Shown piece by piece: positions 16,771-25,913 of a stretch of DNA of 64,000 bases. Numbering within the stretch: position 1 is the stretch's first letter; each line of letters begins with the position of its first letter. The notes beneath the pieces are model-generated. The model saw nothing but the letters and a program-made list of their open reading frames with translations. It was not told where the DNA came from and ran no database searches. A program made the position numbers and the translations under genes. This DNA is from Fontimonas thermophila. GTDB taxonomy: Bacteria; Pseudomonadota; Gammaproteobacteria; Nevskiales; Nevskiaceae. Where the stretch lies: contig NZ_FOOC01000003.1 in NCBI RefSeq assembly GCF_900113085.1, positions 62,001 to 126,000 on the forward strand. Reading direction: 5' to 3'.

Positions 16771-19700
16771 TTACGGACAGGCCAGCTCGGTACGCTCGCC
16801 GCTGACGATGTCGATCTGCGCGCCATCGCCATATTCGGGATCACGCGCCTTATCATCCGTCTCGGGGTTCTGATGGGCGAGCGTTTCGCCGCCCAGATCA
16901 TCGGTCAGCACGATTGCGCTTGCGGTTTCCTGATCCGGGTTCGTGCCGGGCCCGGGTTGCTGCGGCCCGACGACGATTTCGCCGCCGAGCACCACGACCT
17001 GGCCATTCGTGCTGAGGCCGTCGAGCCTGCGCAGTCGGCCCGTGGTCAAGAAGATGTAGTTGGCATCTTCGAGTGATCGGATATCGATCTCTGGAGCGAA
17101 GATCTCGATATCGCCCGCATAGCCGGTGCCCCCGAAGGCCAGCGTGAGGCTGCCCCCGACCTCGAAACTGCCGCTGTTCGGATCGACCTGGATCGGGGCA
17201 CTGTCGCTGAACGGCCGGTAGTTGTAGAACAGATCGCCCGGCGCGGCGATCGATACAGCGCCCAGGAAGGGCGCGCGCACGAACAAATAACCGCCGTCGA
17301 TGGTCAGCGTGCCGAGCGAAACACCGTCTTGCGCGATGAATGCGGCATTGGGCGCGCTGGTCGCAGGGAGCAGACCGGGCGCTACGTCTTCCAGCAGTTC
17401 GAGCATGTCGGGATCTTGGCCTTTCTGGGCAAGACCCGTACCGACGTGGAGGGTCGAGTGTGTCAGGTCGATCGATTGCGCAGAGACATCGAGCGCACCT
17501 GCATTGATCTCAAGCCCGGCGGTGGCAGCGGTGATGGATCCGACGCTGATCAGATCGACATGATCGCCCTCGATGATGCCGTCGAGCGTCTGGCTGGCGC
17601 CGTCCAGCAGGACCTCGCCGCCGGTGATACCAGAGCCGCTGACCGCGAGATCACCCCCGGCCACGGCTTCGAGCGAGTTGAAATTCTCGATGCGGCTGGT
17701 CCGAAGCTCGATCGTGCTGGCCGATTCGAGCGTGATCGTGTCGTCGAAGGACAGAGTGCTTTGATCGATCACGATGCCGCTTCCCGCAGCATTCGGGGTT
17801 TGCAGCCGCAGTGTCTGGCCTGCGAGTTCGGTTTGAATCAGGCGCAGGCCACTGCTCGCTGTTGCGTCGATGCTGCCGGCCGTGATCGCCGTGTTCTGGA
17901 GCTCGATGGTCTGGGCTCCGCTGAAAGTCACGCTGCCGAGTTCTTCGATGCGGGTATTGTCATGGATCGTCCATTGCGCACCGGCGAGCAGCAGGGTGCC
18001 GGTGCCGCTGTCGCTGAGGATGTGGCTGTCGCGAATCAGAGCGCTGGGTGCGCTCAAGGTGGTCTGCTCCCCGATGAGTCCGCTATTGTCGATCGTCAGT
18101 GTCCCGCCAGCAGAGAAGCTGCCGATGCGATAGGCCAGATTGGCGCCGGTGATGGACAGATGGGTGTCGGCAAGCAGGGCGAGGTCGATGCTGGTGACGT
18201 CGAGTGCCGCTGCATCGATCGTATCCGCACGCAGCTCGAACAGGCTCGCGGATTCGATGGCCGTGGTGTCGAAGTCAAGCGTGCTGTGGTCGATCAGAAT
18301 GCCGGCGCCGCTGGCACTTAGGGTCCGGAGCATGGCGGAATCGGTGTTCAGCCTGCCGCCGATGATGCGCAGCTCGCGGTTGGCGGTTGCGTTGAACGCA
18401 AGGGCGGTGATCGTCGTGTTCTGGATCGACAGGCTGTCGGCACTCCAGCTCGCGGTGCCGAGGTCGAGGCTCGCTCCATGGCCGTTCACCATCAGCGTGC
18501 CGGCGGCGGTCAGGGCGGCATCGCGCAGATCCGAGTCGGTGCCAAAGTCGAGCGTGATGCTGTCTGCCTGGATGTTCAGCGGATCGAAAACGAGATCCGG
18601 ATTGCCGGACTCCCCCTCGTTCACGGAGGCCGGGTGTACGAAGTCAGAATAGACGCCGGGCAGGGTCTGCGTCAGCCGATCGGCCTGCAACGTCACGGCA
18701 CCGCTGGCAATGACATCGAGTCCGGTGACGAGCCGGCCATCGACCTGTGCGTCGATGCCGGTAACCGTTGCCGGTGTTCCGACCCCGCCGACGTACAGGA
18801 GCGCAGCCGCGAAGTCCGGCGGCGGCACGGAATGGGCTGGATCGTCGCTGGTGTAGCGGCCTGCGTCGTGTTGAAGGCTGATGGTCCCACCGATGCTGAC
18901 GGTGTTCCCCTGGATGACCGCGCCGACCAGGCCGGTTCCCTGGACCTGGACGTCGCCGTCGATCGTCACGCTCGACGGCGTACCGCCGTCGGCAAAGCCG
19001 ATGGTCACGCTGCTGACGGCGCCGATGGCCTCGGTGGTGAAGGGCCCCATGGGGGTCACCGAGGGGTTGTCGACGGGCGGTCCGTAGTTCGCAACATCGG
19101 CGACATGCGGAGCCTGCGCGCCGAGTGCGCCGAGCGCCCGGACACTGCCCAGATGCACGCTGCCCATATGGATGATATCGATGCTCGCAGCGTCGCCGCT
19201 CGCCTCTAGCGTGCCGGCGATGTCAAAATCCGTTCCCGCGTTGCCCGAGTTAAAAGTGAACAGGGCTTCGCTGTACCGTGCGGTGCCCGTGACCGTCGGA
19301 TTGCCGCCATCGAACACGACGGTCTCGCCGATCTGGCGCTCAACCTCGTAGCATTGCGAATCGACACACTCCTCCTGGACGAGCGTGCCGGAGACGAAGC
19401 CGGTTGTGGCGTGCACCGTCGCATCGCCTCCCACGGAAAGGCCTGTTGCGCTGATGTCGGCGTACACCCCCCCCTGTCCGCTCACGCTGAGGTTGCCGCT
19501 GATGCTGACGTCTCCGGCCATCCAGTTGTCGAAGCCCGCGATCGTCAGTCGAGCGCCCCCCCATTCACTGTGTCCCGTGGTCAGGGTGACTTCATCGCCT
19601 CCCGTGAAGGACTGATCATCACCCGGTGCATGCCCGAAACCCAAGGCCGTCCAGTCGCCCTCGATCCGATACCCCTGGCCGGTGATCGCGAGGTCACCGT

Positions 19701-22272
19701 CGATCGCGACGCTTTGGTTCGCGCTCATGAACAGCGCAGCGCTCGGACCGCTGAGCGTGATGTCGCCGCCCGCGATGATGCTGGGGTTCGTTGCGCTGCC
19801 GCCGGTTCCGGTGATGGTGGCGGCAGCGACACCGTAACTGGAATCGACGACGGTGACGTTGCCGGAATCGAGTATGGTGAAAGTGTTGTCCCCCGGCCGC
19901 GCCATCAGGCGGAGCGCCTGGCCTGCCGAGCCTGCCAGGACCACACGGTCGGCATGGGCATCGAAAAATGCGTTGGGACCGGAGATGTCGATGCCGTGGG
20001 TCGTGATTGTGCCGTTACCGGTGTAAAAGTAAGCAGAAGCATCGCCGAAATGGCGTTCGATCCGGGACGCGCCGGTATCGACCGTTTCGGTTGCGGTTTC
20101 GGCCGTGATGGTCAGTGCGCCGCCGAAATTGATGTCACTGCCTGTATCGATGCCAGTGCCGGCACTGACATAGGCAGAGCCAATGCCGTGGACCGTTACC
20201 GAGCCATCGAAGTTGACCGAGCTGCCGTAGGCGGACAGCGTGGCGTCGCCCCTGGACGTTGTGACGATGCTGCCGGAATCGTCGATCGTCGAGTCGATGG
20301 CCTCTCCGGTGATGGTCACGTCGCCATCGACGTCGATCGCGCCTGAGAAAGCGTTCATGAAGACCCCAGCAGCGGAGCTTTCTGCCGATCTCGAGGCGCT
20401 GAAACCACCGCCACTGGCCACGATGTCCCCGCCGACCTGGATACCGCCATTGGCGTTGAAGAGGTCGATCGAGGCAAGACCAAGACTTGCCGTCGCCGAC
20501 AGGGTGCCGGTGCTGACGGCAGCAGAGGTGCTGGCGCCGGTGCGGGCGATGTTGATCTCGGCATCGTGGAGGTCGTCGATGCCCGTGCGTCCGGTCACGG
20601 TGACGTTCTGCACATCGATACCGCCGGCAGTGGTCATGAGATCCACACGACCGCGTGCGTGGATGTCGCCGCCGACATGGATGTTGCCATTGGCATACAT
20701 CGCAACATTGCCGCCGGCATCGATGGTGTTGGTCACGTCGATGGCATCGGCTGCTTCGATGGAAACATCACCGCCGCTGATCAGGCGCGCATTCACGTTC
20801 ACCGTGCCGCTGCTCGAACCGCCGAAGATCGAGATGTCACCAGCGATGTCCAGCGTATCGTCGGCGCCCTGGATGGCGATGGAGCCGGCGCTGGAGCGTG
20901 TGACGGAGCCGATGCATTCGCCGAAGCCGCCAAACTGATCGCAGGTGCCGGTTTCGAGCCGCAGGCCAGCGCCTTTGGTGTCATCCGTCGGGTTGACGCC
21001 GTTGAGCGTGTTGTCGCCGCCCAGGTCCTGAATCGTGATCGTATCCGTGGCCACGATGTGCACGGTGCTGCCGCGGTCGTTGTTCTGCAGCAAAGCCTCC
21101 AGCGTGGAGGTCTGCAGGTCGGCATCCACGCCATCGCCGATCGTCATCGTCGCGGGGTCGATCAGCAGATGGCCGTTCCTGCCCAGATCGACGCTGCCGG
21201 CAATGCGCACGCGTCCGCGTCCCGACAGCTCCACGGTACCGCCCTGACCGCCGACATCGACATGCGCGCCCGCCTGATGGTCGAGGCTGCCGCCGGCGAT
21301 GGCCAGTACGCTGCCGCGATCACCCGAGGCCTCGACGAGGGCTCCGCTGGTGAGCGTGATGTCGCGGTCACCGGCGAGCACGATGCGGCCGTCGCCGCCG
21401 GAAGCATCGAGGATGCCGCTGTGGGCGATATCCCCGCCCGCGGCCACGAGATAAATCTCGCCGCCGCGCTGCTCGATGGCCTGTGCCGAGATGCGGCCGC
21501 TGTTGTTGACGGCATGATGGAGCAGGTCTTGTGCGACGCGCGCATGCAGCAACACGCTGCCGCCGTCGGCGACAATCGCGCCGGCGTTGTCCACGCCGGC
21601 CGCAGCCGACAGCGCCGCTGCATCGACGGCGACGCTGACCAAGCCTTCTGGATCGAGCTGCAGGGACAGCTGGCCGGCGGCGGCCAGCACGACATCGCCG
21701 CTTTGCGCCGTGATCGTGCCGCGGTTGTACACATGGTCGGCGGCGAGCACGACGAAGCCACCGTCGCTGGCGTGAATGGTGCCGGCATTGACGACGCCGG
21801 CGCTGCTGCTGCCGGCGAAGAGGTAACGCCCATCGATGAAGTCCTGGTCGGAGAGCGCGTGGGTCGTCGCCACCAGCGCGCCGACGTCGATGCGGCTACC
21901 GGCGCCGAACAGGATGCCCTGCGGATTGATCAGGAAGACCCGGCCATTGGCCGTGAGATCGCCGAGAATCTCCGACGGCAGGCCGCCGATCACGCGGTTG
22001 AGCACCGCTGCGGAGGCCGATGGCTGGTTGAACAGGACGTATTCGCCGCTGCCGATCGAAAACGTCTCCCAGTTGATGATCGCCGTATCCGAAGTCTGCT
22101 CGATGACCAGTCCGCCGGCGCCTGGCGAGGCAATGCCCACCTGGCCGTGGATGACATCCGCACCGGTGGGTGCCGCCAGCGTTCCCAGCGGGGCGAGAAG
22201 ACCACCCCAGGCGAGCAGCGGAGTGCGCTGCCGCAGGATTCGCGCGATGCAAGTCAGGGCATGCTCTGTCAT
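16771..22272 (-). CDS. TpsA-type exoprotein with filamentous haemagglutinin N-terminal domain
   Basis: The 1833-residue protein has a signal peptide ending near 'LAPLGTLAAP' and a two-partner secretion (TPS/haemagglutination activity) domain over roughly residues 35-165. Landmarks are 'INWETFSIGSGEYVLFNQP', 'NRVIGGLPSEILGDLTANG' and 'LINPQGILFGAGSRIDVG'. The rest is Gly/Asp/Thr-rich beta-helix sequence. A module of about 100 residues occurs twice (18131-18441 and 17619-17916). The C-terminus has no obvious toxin, protease or anchor domain. ATG 22272 follows tpsB by ten bases. An adhesin or surface-fibre role is the likely reading; cytolysin activity cannot be excluded. Confidence 0.9.
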   Translation of the reverse strand: MTEHALTCIARILRQRTPLLAWGGLLAPLGTLAAPTGADVIHGQVGIASPGAGGLVIEQTSDTAIINWETFSIGSGEYVLFNQPSASAAVLNRVIGGLPSEILGDLTANGRVFLINPQGILFGAGSRIDVGALVATTHALSDQDFIDGRYLFAGSSSAGVVNAGTIHASDGGFVVLAADHVYNRGTITAQSGDVVLAAAGQLSLQLDPEGLVSVAVDAAALSAAAGVDNAGAIVADGGSVLLHARVAQDLLHHAVNNSGRISAQAIEQRGGEIYLVAAGGDIAHSGILDASGGDGRIVLAGDRDITLTSGALVEASGDRGSVLAIAGGSLDHQAGAHVDVGGQGGTVELSGRGRVRIAGSVDLGRNGHLLIDPATMTIGDGVDADLQTSTLEALLQNNDRGSTVHIVATDTITIQDLGGDNTLNGVNPTDDTKGAGLRLETGTCDQFGGFGECIGSVTRSSAGSIAIQGADDTLDIAGDISIFGGSSSGTVNVNARLISGGDVSIEAADAIDVTNTIDAGGNVAMYANGNIHVGGDIHARGRVDLMTTAGGIDVQNVTVTGRTGIDDLHDAEINIARTGASTSAAVSTGTLSATASLGLASIDLFNANGGIQVGGDIVASGGGFSASRSAESSAAGVFMNAFSGAIDVDGDVTITGEAIDSTIDDSGSIVTTSRGDATLSAYGSSVNFDGSVTVHGIGSAYVSAGTGIDTGSDINFGGALTITAETATETVDTGASRIERHFGDASAYFYTGNGTITTHGIDISGPNAFFDAHADRVVLAGSAGQALRLMARPGDNTFTILDSGNVTVVDSSYGVAAATITGTGGSATNPSIIAGGDITLSGPSAALFMSANQSVAIDGDLAITGQGYRIEGDWTALGFGHAPGDDQSFTGGDEVTLTTGHSEWGGARLTIAGFDNWMAGDVSISGNLSVSGQGGVYADISATGLSVGGDATVHATTGFVSGTLVQEECVDSQCYEVERQIGETVVFDGGNPTVTGTARYSEALFTFNSGNAGTDFDIAGTLEASGDAASIDIIHMGSVHLGSVRALGALGAQAPHVADVANYGPPVDNPSVTPMGPFTTEAIGAVSSVTIGFADGGTPSSVTIDGDVQVQGTGLVGAVIQGNTVSIGGTISLQHDAGRYTSDDPAHSVPPPDFAAALLYVGGVGTPATVTGIDAQVDGRLVTGLDVIASGAVTLQADRLTQTLPGVYSDFVHPASVNEGESGNPDLVFDPLNIQADSITLDFGTDSDLRDAALTAAGTLMVNGHGASLDLGTASWSADSLSIQNTTITALAFNATANRELRIIGGRLNTDSAMLRTLSASGAGILIDHSTLDFDTTAIESASLFELRADTIDAAALDVTSIDLALLADTHLSITGANLAYRIGSFSAGGTLTIDNSGLIGEQTTLSAPSALIRDSHILSDSGTGTLLLAGAQWTIHDNTRIEELGSVTFSGAQTIELQNTAITAGSIDATASSGLRLIQTELAGQTLRLQTPNAAGSGIVIDQSTLSFDDTITLESASTIELRTSRIENFNSLEAVAGGDLAVSGSGITGGEVLLDGASQTLDGIIEGDHVDLISVGSITAATAGLEINAGALDVSAQSIDLTHSTLHVGTGLAQKGQDPDMLELLEDVAPGLLPATSAPNAAFIAQDGVSLGTLTIDGGYLFVRAPFLGAVSIAAPGDLFYNYRPFSDSAPIQVDPNSGSFEVGGSLTLAFGGTGYAGDIEIFAPEIDIRSLEDANYIFLTTGRLRRLDGLSTNGQVVVLGGEIVVGPQQPGPGTNPDQETASAIVLTDDLGGETLAHQNPETDDKARDPEYGDGAQIDIVSGERTELACP
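17619..17916 (-). repeat. TpsA internal duplication, copy 2
   Basis: This stretch encodes about 100 residues starting at 'IELQNTAITAGSIDATAS' and containing 'GSGIVIDQSTLSFDDTITLE', 'SASTIELRTSRI' and 'SGSGITGG'. It aligns along its length with the copy encoded at 18131-18441. Shared landmarks include QNT-IT, G-GI-IDHSTL/IDQSTL-FD, ESAS and ELR. The copies have diverged, so the duplication is old. Confidence 0.7.
18131..18441 (-). repeat. TpsA internal duplication, copy 1
   Basis: This stretch encodes about 100 residues starting at 'LSIQNTTITALAFNATAN' and containing 'GAGILIDHSTLDFDTTAIE', 'SASLFELRADTI' and 'LSITGANL'. It is homologous to the module at 17619-17916, and about 70 residues of unrelated beta-helix sequence separate the two. 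Confidence 0.7.
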
Positions 22273-22282
22273 GGCCGTCGCC

Positions 22283-23929
22283 TCAGAATTTGACGGAGAG
22301 AGAACCGTACAGGCGGCTGTCGTCGCGACCGTCGCTGGCCGGGTGTTGATCGAGCGGGAACGCCCAGTCGAGCTTGAGCGTGAGCCAGCGGTAGCTGGCA
22401 TCGGCGCCGACCCCCGCACTGGTCAGGGTTTCCGTGTCGCTGACGCCGGGCGGTGCATCGACGAGCATCGCCTTGCCGGCGTCGGCGAACACCCGCGGAT
22501 TGACGCGCACATTCCCGAACGCGAACGGTTTGTGCAGCTCGATGCTGCCAAAATAACCGCGGTCACCGCGGATCTCGGCCGGCGCATAGCCGCGGATCGT
22601 CGTCGGTCCACCGAGGGCGTACTGCTGTGGCGCGGCCAGCGGGTCCGGCGAATAGACACCGTTGAGATGCACCCGGATCTGGAACAGTGTGGATACCGGC
22701 TGCGCATGCTGTACGTCCAGCTCCCAGCGCAGGCGCTGGTCGGCGCGCACACGGCCCGACGGCGGGTTGAGCTCGGCGCGCGTTGCTTGGTCGAAATTGG
22801 ACGCGATCGTGGTCGCCACTTGCGTCACCGCAAAGCCCGGATGGGTGTGAGTGTAGGTGAGCCCGGCCTCGGCAAGTGTGATGGAAGTGTCATTGAAGGT
22901 TGCGCCGCCGAAGTCGGCGTTCGACAGCGTGCGCGAGGCGCCGAGCGAGCCGGTCAGGACGTGACGCGCGTCACGCAGGAAAGGGTGGTCCAGCACGATG
23001 CGCCCGGAACGGCTGCGGCCATCGACCGGGGCTCCGTCGATCTCGAAATCGGCGTGGCCATAGGACAGGGTCAGCCGCGTGCCGCGGACGGTGACCGGCA
23101 GACTGTAGGCGCCGTAACCATAGTTCAGCAGACCGTCTTCGGAGGTCAGGGCGAGCAGTTGCAGCTGATCGGCCACGCGTAGAGGGTTGTTGAGTTGCAG
23201 CAGCCCGGTCAGCCGGTATTCGCCGATGCTCTCGCGGCCATAGTTGTCCACGGTGACGAGGCCGGCGAGGCGGTCTTCCTCGGTCCTGATCCAGAGCTCG
23301 CTGGTGCCAGGGGCTTCGCCGGGCTTGAGCACGGCGCGTACTTTGAGCCCCGGCAGCGTGTTGAGTGTGCGCAGGCCGGGTTCGAGGGTTCCGGATCGGT
23401 AGATGCTGCCTCTGAGTCCGGGGAAATACCCGGCGAGCTGGTGCGTGCGGTATGAGACGTTGCCCTCAGCCTTGATTGCGGCGATGCGGCCTTCACTCAC
23501 GCTCAGACGCACGGTGCCGGCCGATACTTGCTGCGGTGGTACGTTCACCGAGGCCAGTGTGTAGCCCTGTTCGTGATAGAACGCCGCCACCTTGTCTGCG
23601 GCGGCGTAGAGGTCGAGCAGCGTGATCGGGCGGCCGACGTAGCTTTCGATCAGTGCCTGGAGCTGCGCCTCCCCAAACAGCGTGTTGCCTTCGAAGACGA
23701 AACGCTGGACGGTGATGGTCGCCAAGGCTGTTTCACGGGGCGTGCCCGCACTGGGGCGGGTGCGAACCTCCGGCGGTATTGCCTCTTGGGCGGGCAGCGG
23801 GTTTGTCTGGGGTACCAGGGGCGCGCCGGGCTGTGTGGTCTGCGCGGCGGTATGGCCGGCATGAATCAGCATGCCGATTCCCATGAGCGCGGCGGAAACG
23901 GCGGGGTTGAGTCTCAGACACATGCGCAT
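22283..23929 (-). CDS. TpsB outer-membrane transporter (ShlB/FhaC family)
   Basis: The 548-residue protein is the partner transporter for TpsA. A signal peptide ends near 'HTAAQ'. A Pro-rich linker and two POTRA domains follow (about residues 70-225, with 'VQRFVFEGNTLFGEAQLQAL' in the first). The rest is a 16-stranded-type barrel with 'VDNYGRESIGEYR', 'YALGGPTTIRGYAPAEIRGDRG' (the conserved RGY loop) and a C-terminal 'SLSVKF' ending in Phe, as expected for BAM-dependent insertion. It is the first gene of the minus-strand unit and has a good promoter upstream. Confidence 0.93.
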   Translation of the reverse strand: MRMCLRLNPAVSAALMGIGMLIHAGHTAAQTTQPGAPLVPQTNPLPAQEAIPPEVRTRPSAGTPRETALATITVQRFVFEGNTLFGEAQLQALIESYVGRPITLLDLYAAADKVAAFYHEQGYTLASVNVPPQQVSAGTVRLSVSEGRIAAIKAEGNVSYRTHQLAGYFPGLRGSIYRSGTLEPGLRTLNTLPGLKVRAVLKPGEAPGTSELWIRTEEDRLAGLVTVDNYGRESIGEYRLTGLLQLNNPLRVADQLQLLALTSEDGLLNYGYGAYSLPVTVRGTRLTLSYGHADFEIDGAPVDGRSRSGRIVLDHPFLRDARHVLTGSLGASRTLSNADFGGATFNDTSITLAEAGLTYTHTHPGFAVTQVATTIASNFDQATRAELNPPSGRVRADQRLRWELDVQHAQPVSTLFQIRVHLNGVYSPDPLAAPQQYALGGPTTIRGYAPAEIRGDRGYFGSIELHKPFAFGNVRVNPRVFADAGKAMLVDAPPGVSDTETLTSAGVGADASYRWLTLKLDWAFPLDQHPASDGRDDSRLYGSLSVKF

Positions 23930-23986
23930 GCGGCATCTCCCAGGTCTGACGGCTGCGGCCCGCGCGGCGGGCAGAAGTGGGCCGAC

Positions 23987-24015
23987 TATATAGCGAAAGC
24001 AGATGGTCCTTCCAA
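23987..24015 (-). promoter_or_regulatory. Candidate sigma-70 promoter of the tpsB operon
   Basis: On the minus strand, TTGGAA (24015-24010) and TATATA (23992-23987) are separated by 17 bases, and the -10 box lies 57 bases before the tpsB ATG. It faces away from the gcv promoter region. No operator was recognised. Confidence 0.6.
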
Positions 24016-24084
24016 CCGCGCACCAACGCCGACTGTGACCAAGTCTACATGGGCTGGTCCCGGGTCTGCGGTGCAGAATCGATC

Positions 24085-24114
24085 TTTCCGTCGCCCGTGG
24101 CGGCAGGCTAAGAT
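24085..24114 (+). promoter_or_regulatory. Possible promoter of the gcv operon
   Basis: TAAGAT (24109-24114) is preceded after 18 bases by TTTCCG (24085-24090). It would start transcripts just before the first glycine aptamer, which is where a promoter is needed. The -35 match is poor, so confidence is low. Confidence 0.35.
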
Positions 24115-24130
24115 GCCTACCCTGCAGGTT

Positions 24131-24322
24131 GCAGCGACGTTGCGCGAGAGACCGCCCGGTATGCCCGGCGGCACCGAAGGCGCAAATCCGCCCGGAATCG
24201 CTCAGGTAAAAGGAGCGCAGCGTCGATTCACTCTGGAGAGCGTCCGCCCTGTGTGCGGACCACCGAAGAGGCAGAAGCGCGGCGTCGCTTCCGAACTTTC
24301 AGGTCAAAGGGACAGAGGGGCG
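24131..24322 (+). ncRNA. Tandem glycine riboswitch
   Basis: Two consecutive glycine aptamers precede gcvT. Aptamer 1 (about 24133-24225) shows GCGAGAG, then CACCGAAGGCGCAA, then CTCAGGTAAAAGGAGC. Aptamer 2 (about 24228-24322) shows CTGGAGAG, CACCGAAGAGGCAGAA, and TTTCAGGTCAAAGGGACAGAGG. These are the conserved core blocks of this riboswitch class. Tandem forms normally turn on glycine cleavage genes when glycine is plentiful. The 70 bases between the second aptamer and the start codon hold a GCTGCC/GGCAGC hairpin (24342-24356) without a T-run, so control of translation initiation seems more likely than termination. Confidence 0.93.
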
Positions 24323-24392
24323 GGTAGGCCGGATCGGGCATGCTGCCGCTGGCAGCTTGCCGCCCGGTGGATGCCGCCAACGGAGTGCCGCT

Positions 24393-25478
24393 TTGACGCT
24401 CAAGCAAACCGCTTTATACGCCGAGCACGTTCGCCTCGGCGCGCGCCTGGTCGATTTCGCCGGCTGGGCGATGCCGATCCAGTACGCTTCTCAGCTCGAC
24501 GAGCACCATGCCGTGCGCCAGGACGCCGGCATGTTCGACGTCGCGCATATGTCCGCGATCGATTTGCACGGCGCACACGCGCGCGCATTGCTGCGCCGTC
24601 TGCTCGCCAATGACGTTGCCAAGCTGACCAAGCCGGGCAAGGCGATGTACAGCTGCATGCTGCGCGAGGATGGCGGCATCCTCGACGATTTGATCGTCTA
24701 TGCGCTGACCGATACGGAGTTTCGCGTCGTCGTCAATGCCGCAACGACGGACAAGGATCTGGCGTGGATCCGCGGCCATGCCGCCGAATACGGCGTCGAG
24801 GTGCGGCATCGATGCGATCTCGGCATTCTCGCCGTGCAAGGCCCGCAGGCGCGTGCCCGGGTGTTGCCGTGTCTGCCGGATGCGCTGCGCGCGCCGGCGC
24901 AGGCGCTCAGTGCTTTCCAGGCCGTGCAGGATCGCGAGGTCTTCGTCGCGCGCACGGGGTATACCGGCGAAGACGGTTTCGAACTCATCCTGCCGCACGC
25001 GGCGCTGGTCGCACTCTGGGGGTGTCTGCTCCAGGCCGGCGTCAAACCCTGTGGCCTTGGCGCGCGTGACACGCTGCGGCTCGAGGCCGGAATGAATCTT
25101 TACGGCCAGGATATGGACGAGTCCACGCATCCGTTGGAGTCCGGCCTGGGCTGGACGATTGCGTGGGAGCCGGCCGAACGCGATTTCATCGGCCGCAGGG
25201 CGCTCGAGGCGTTACGCGGCCGATCCGCACGCAAGCTCGTCGGATTGGTGCTCAACGGGCGCGGCATCCTGCGTGCGCACATGCCGGTGCGCTTTGCCAA
25301 TGGCGCCACCGGCCAGGTCACGAGCGGTGGCTTTTCGCCGACGATGAAGCGGTCGATCGCGCTGGCGCGTGTCGATGCCGCTGCGGACGGCGACTGTGAG
25401 GTGGAAATCCGCGGCCAGTGGGTTCCCGCACGTGTGGTCAAGCCGCCTTTCGTGCGTCACAACACGGTATTGGTTTGA
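24393..25478 (+). CDS. gcvT: Glycine cleavage system T protein (aminomethyltransferase)
   Basis: GcvT releases ammonia from the aminomethyl-lipoyl H protein and passes the one-carbon unit to tetrahydrofolate. The 361-residue product aligns with the family throughout: '[17 protein letters not shown]', '[13 protein letters not shown]', 'ANDVAKLT', '[12 protein letters not shown]', '[17 protein letters not shown]' and 'TSGGFSPTM'. I place the start at TTG 24393 because GGAG lies seven bases upstream and the protein then begins '[12 protein letters not shown]', matching other T proteins. It is the first gene after the glycine riboswitch. Confidence 0.95.
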   Translation: MTLKQTALYAEHVRLGARLVDFAGWAMPIQYASQLDEHHAVRQDAGMFDVAHMSAIDLHGAHARALLRRLLANDVAKLTKPGKAMYSCMLREDGGILDDLIVYALTDTEFRVVVNAATTDKDLAWIRGHAAEYGVEVRHRCDLGILAVQGPQARARVLPCLPDALRAPAQALSAFQAVQDREVFVARTGYTGEDGFELILPHAALVALWGCLLQAGVKPCGLGARDTLRLEAGMNLYGQDMDESTHPLESGLGWTIAWEPAERDFIGRRALEALRGRSARKLVGLVLNGRGILRAHMPVRFANGATGQVTSGGFSPTMKRSIALARVDAAADGDCEVEIRGQWVPARVVKPPFVRHNTVLV

Positions 25479-25500
25479 TCGATCCATCCGGAGCAGAACG

Positions 25501-25890
25501 ATGAGCAAGGTGCCCGCAGAACTGAAATACGTGAAGTCGCATGAATGGGTCCGGCGTGAAGCCGACGGCACGGTCACGATCGGCATCACCGATCATGCCC
25601 AGGCTGCGCTCGGCGATCTGGTCTTCGTCGAGGTGCCTGCCGTCGGACGCCGGGTCGCCGCCCACGAGGCCTGTGCCGTGGTCGAGTCGGTGAAGGCGGC
25701 GTCGGATGTCTATGCGCCGCTGTCCGGCGAGATCATCGCCGTGAACGAGGCGCTGAGCACGAATCCCGAGCTGCTCAACCGCGATCCGTATGGCGCGGGC
25801 TGGATGTGGAAGCAGCGCCCTGCCGATCCCGCCGATTTCGATGCGCTGCTCGATGCCGCCGGTTACCAGGCCTATCTCAAGACACTGTGA
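25501..25890 (+). CDS. gcvH: Glycine cleavage system H protein
   Basis: The H protein carries the lipoyl arm that shuttles intermediates between the P, T and L proteins. The 129-residue product has the lipoylation site K65 in '[14 protein letters not shown]', and '[21 protein letters not shown]' at the N-terminus. The downstream '[15 protein letters not shown]' is also conserved. ATG 25501 has a GGAGC ribosome site and lies 22 bases after gcvT. The L protein is not in this window, as usual, because it is shared with other dehydrogenases. Confidence 0.97.
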   Translation: MSKVPAELKYVKSHEWVRREADGTVTIGITDHAQAALGDLVFVEVPAVGRRVAAHEACAVVESVKAASDVYAPLSGEIIAVNEALSTNPELLNRDPYGAGWMWKQRPADPADFDALLDAAGYQAYLKTL

Positions 25891-25913
25891 TTAACTGCGT
25901 CTGACGACTGCTC

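Noticed and set aside
20566-22293. Long open frames on the plus strand opposite tpsA (also 18478-19209, 19354-20346 and 21836-23182).
   Set aside because: They lie antisense to a gene with clear TPS homology, have low-complexity composition, and arise from GC-rich codon bias.
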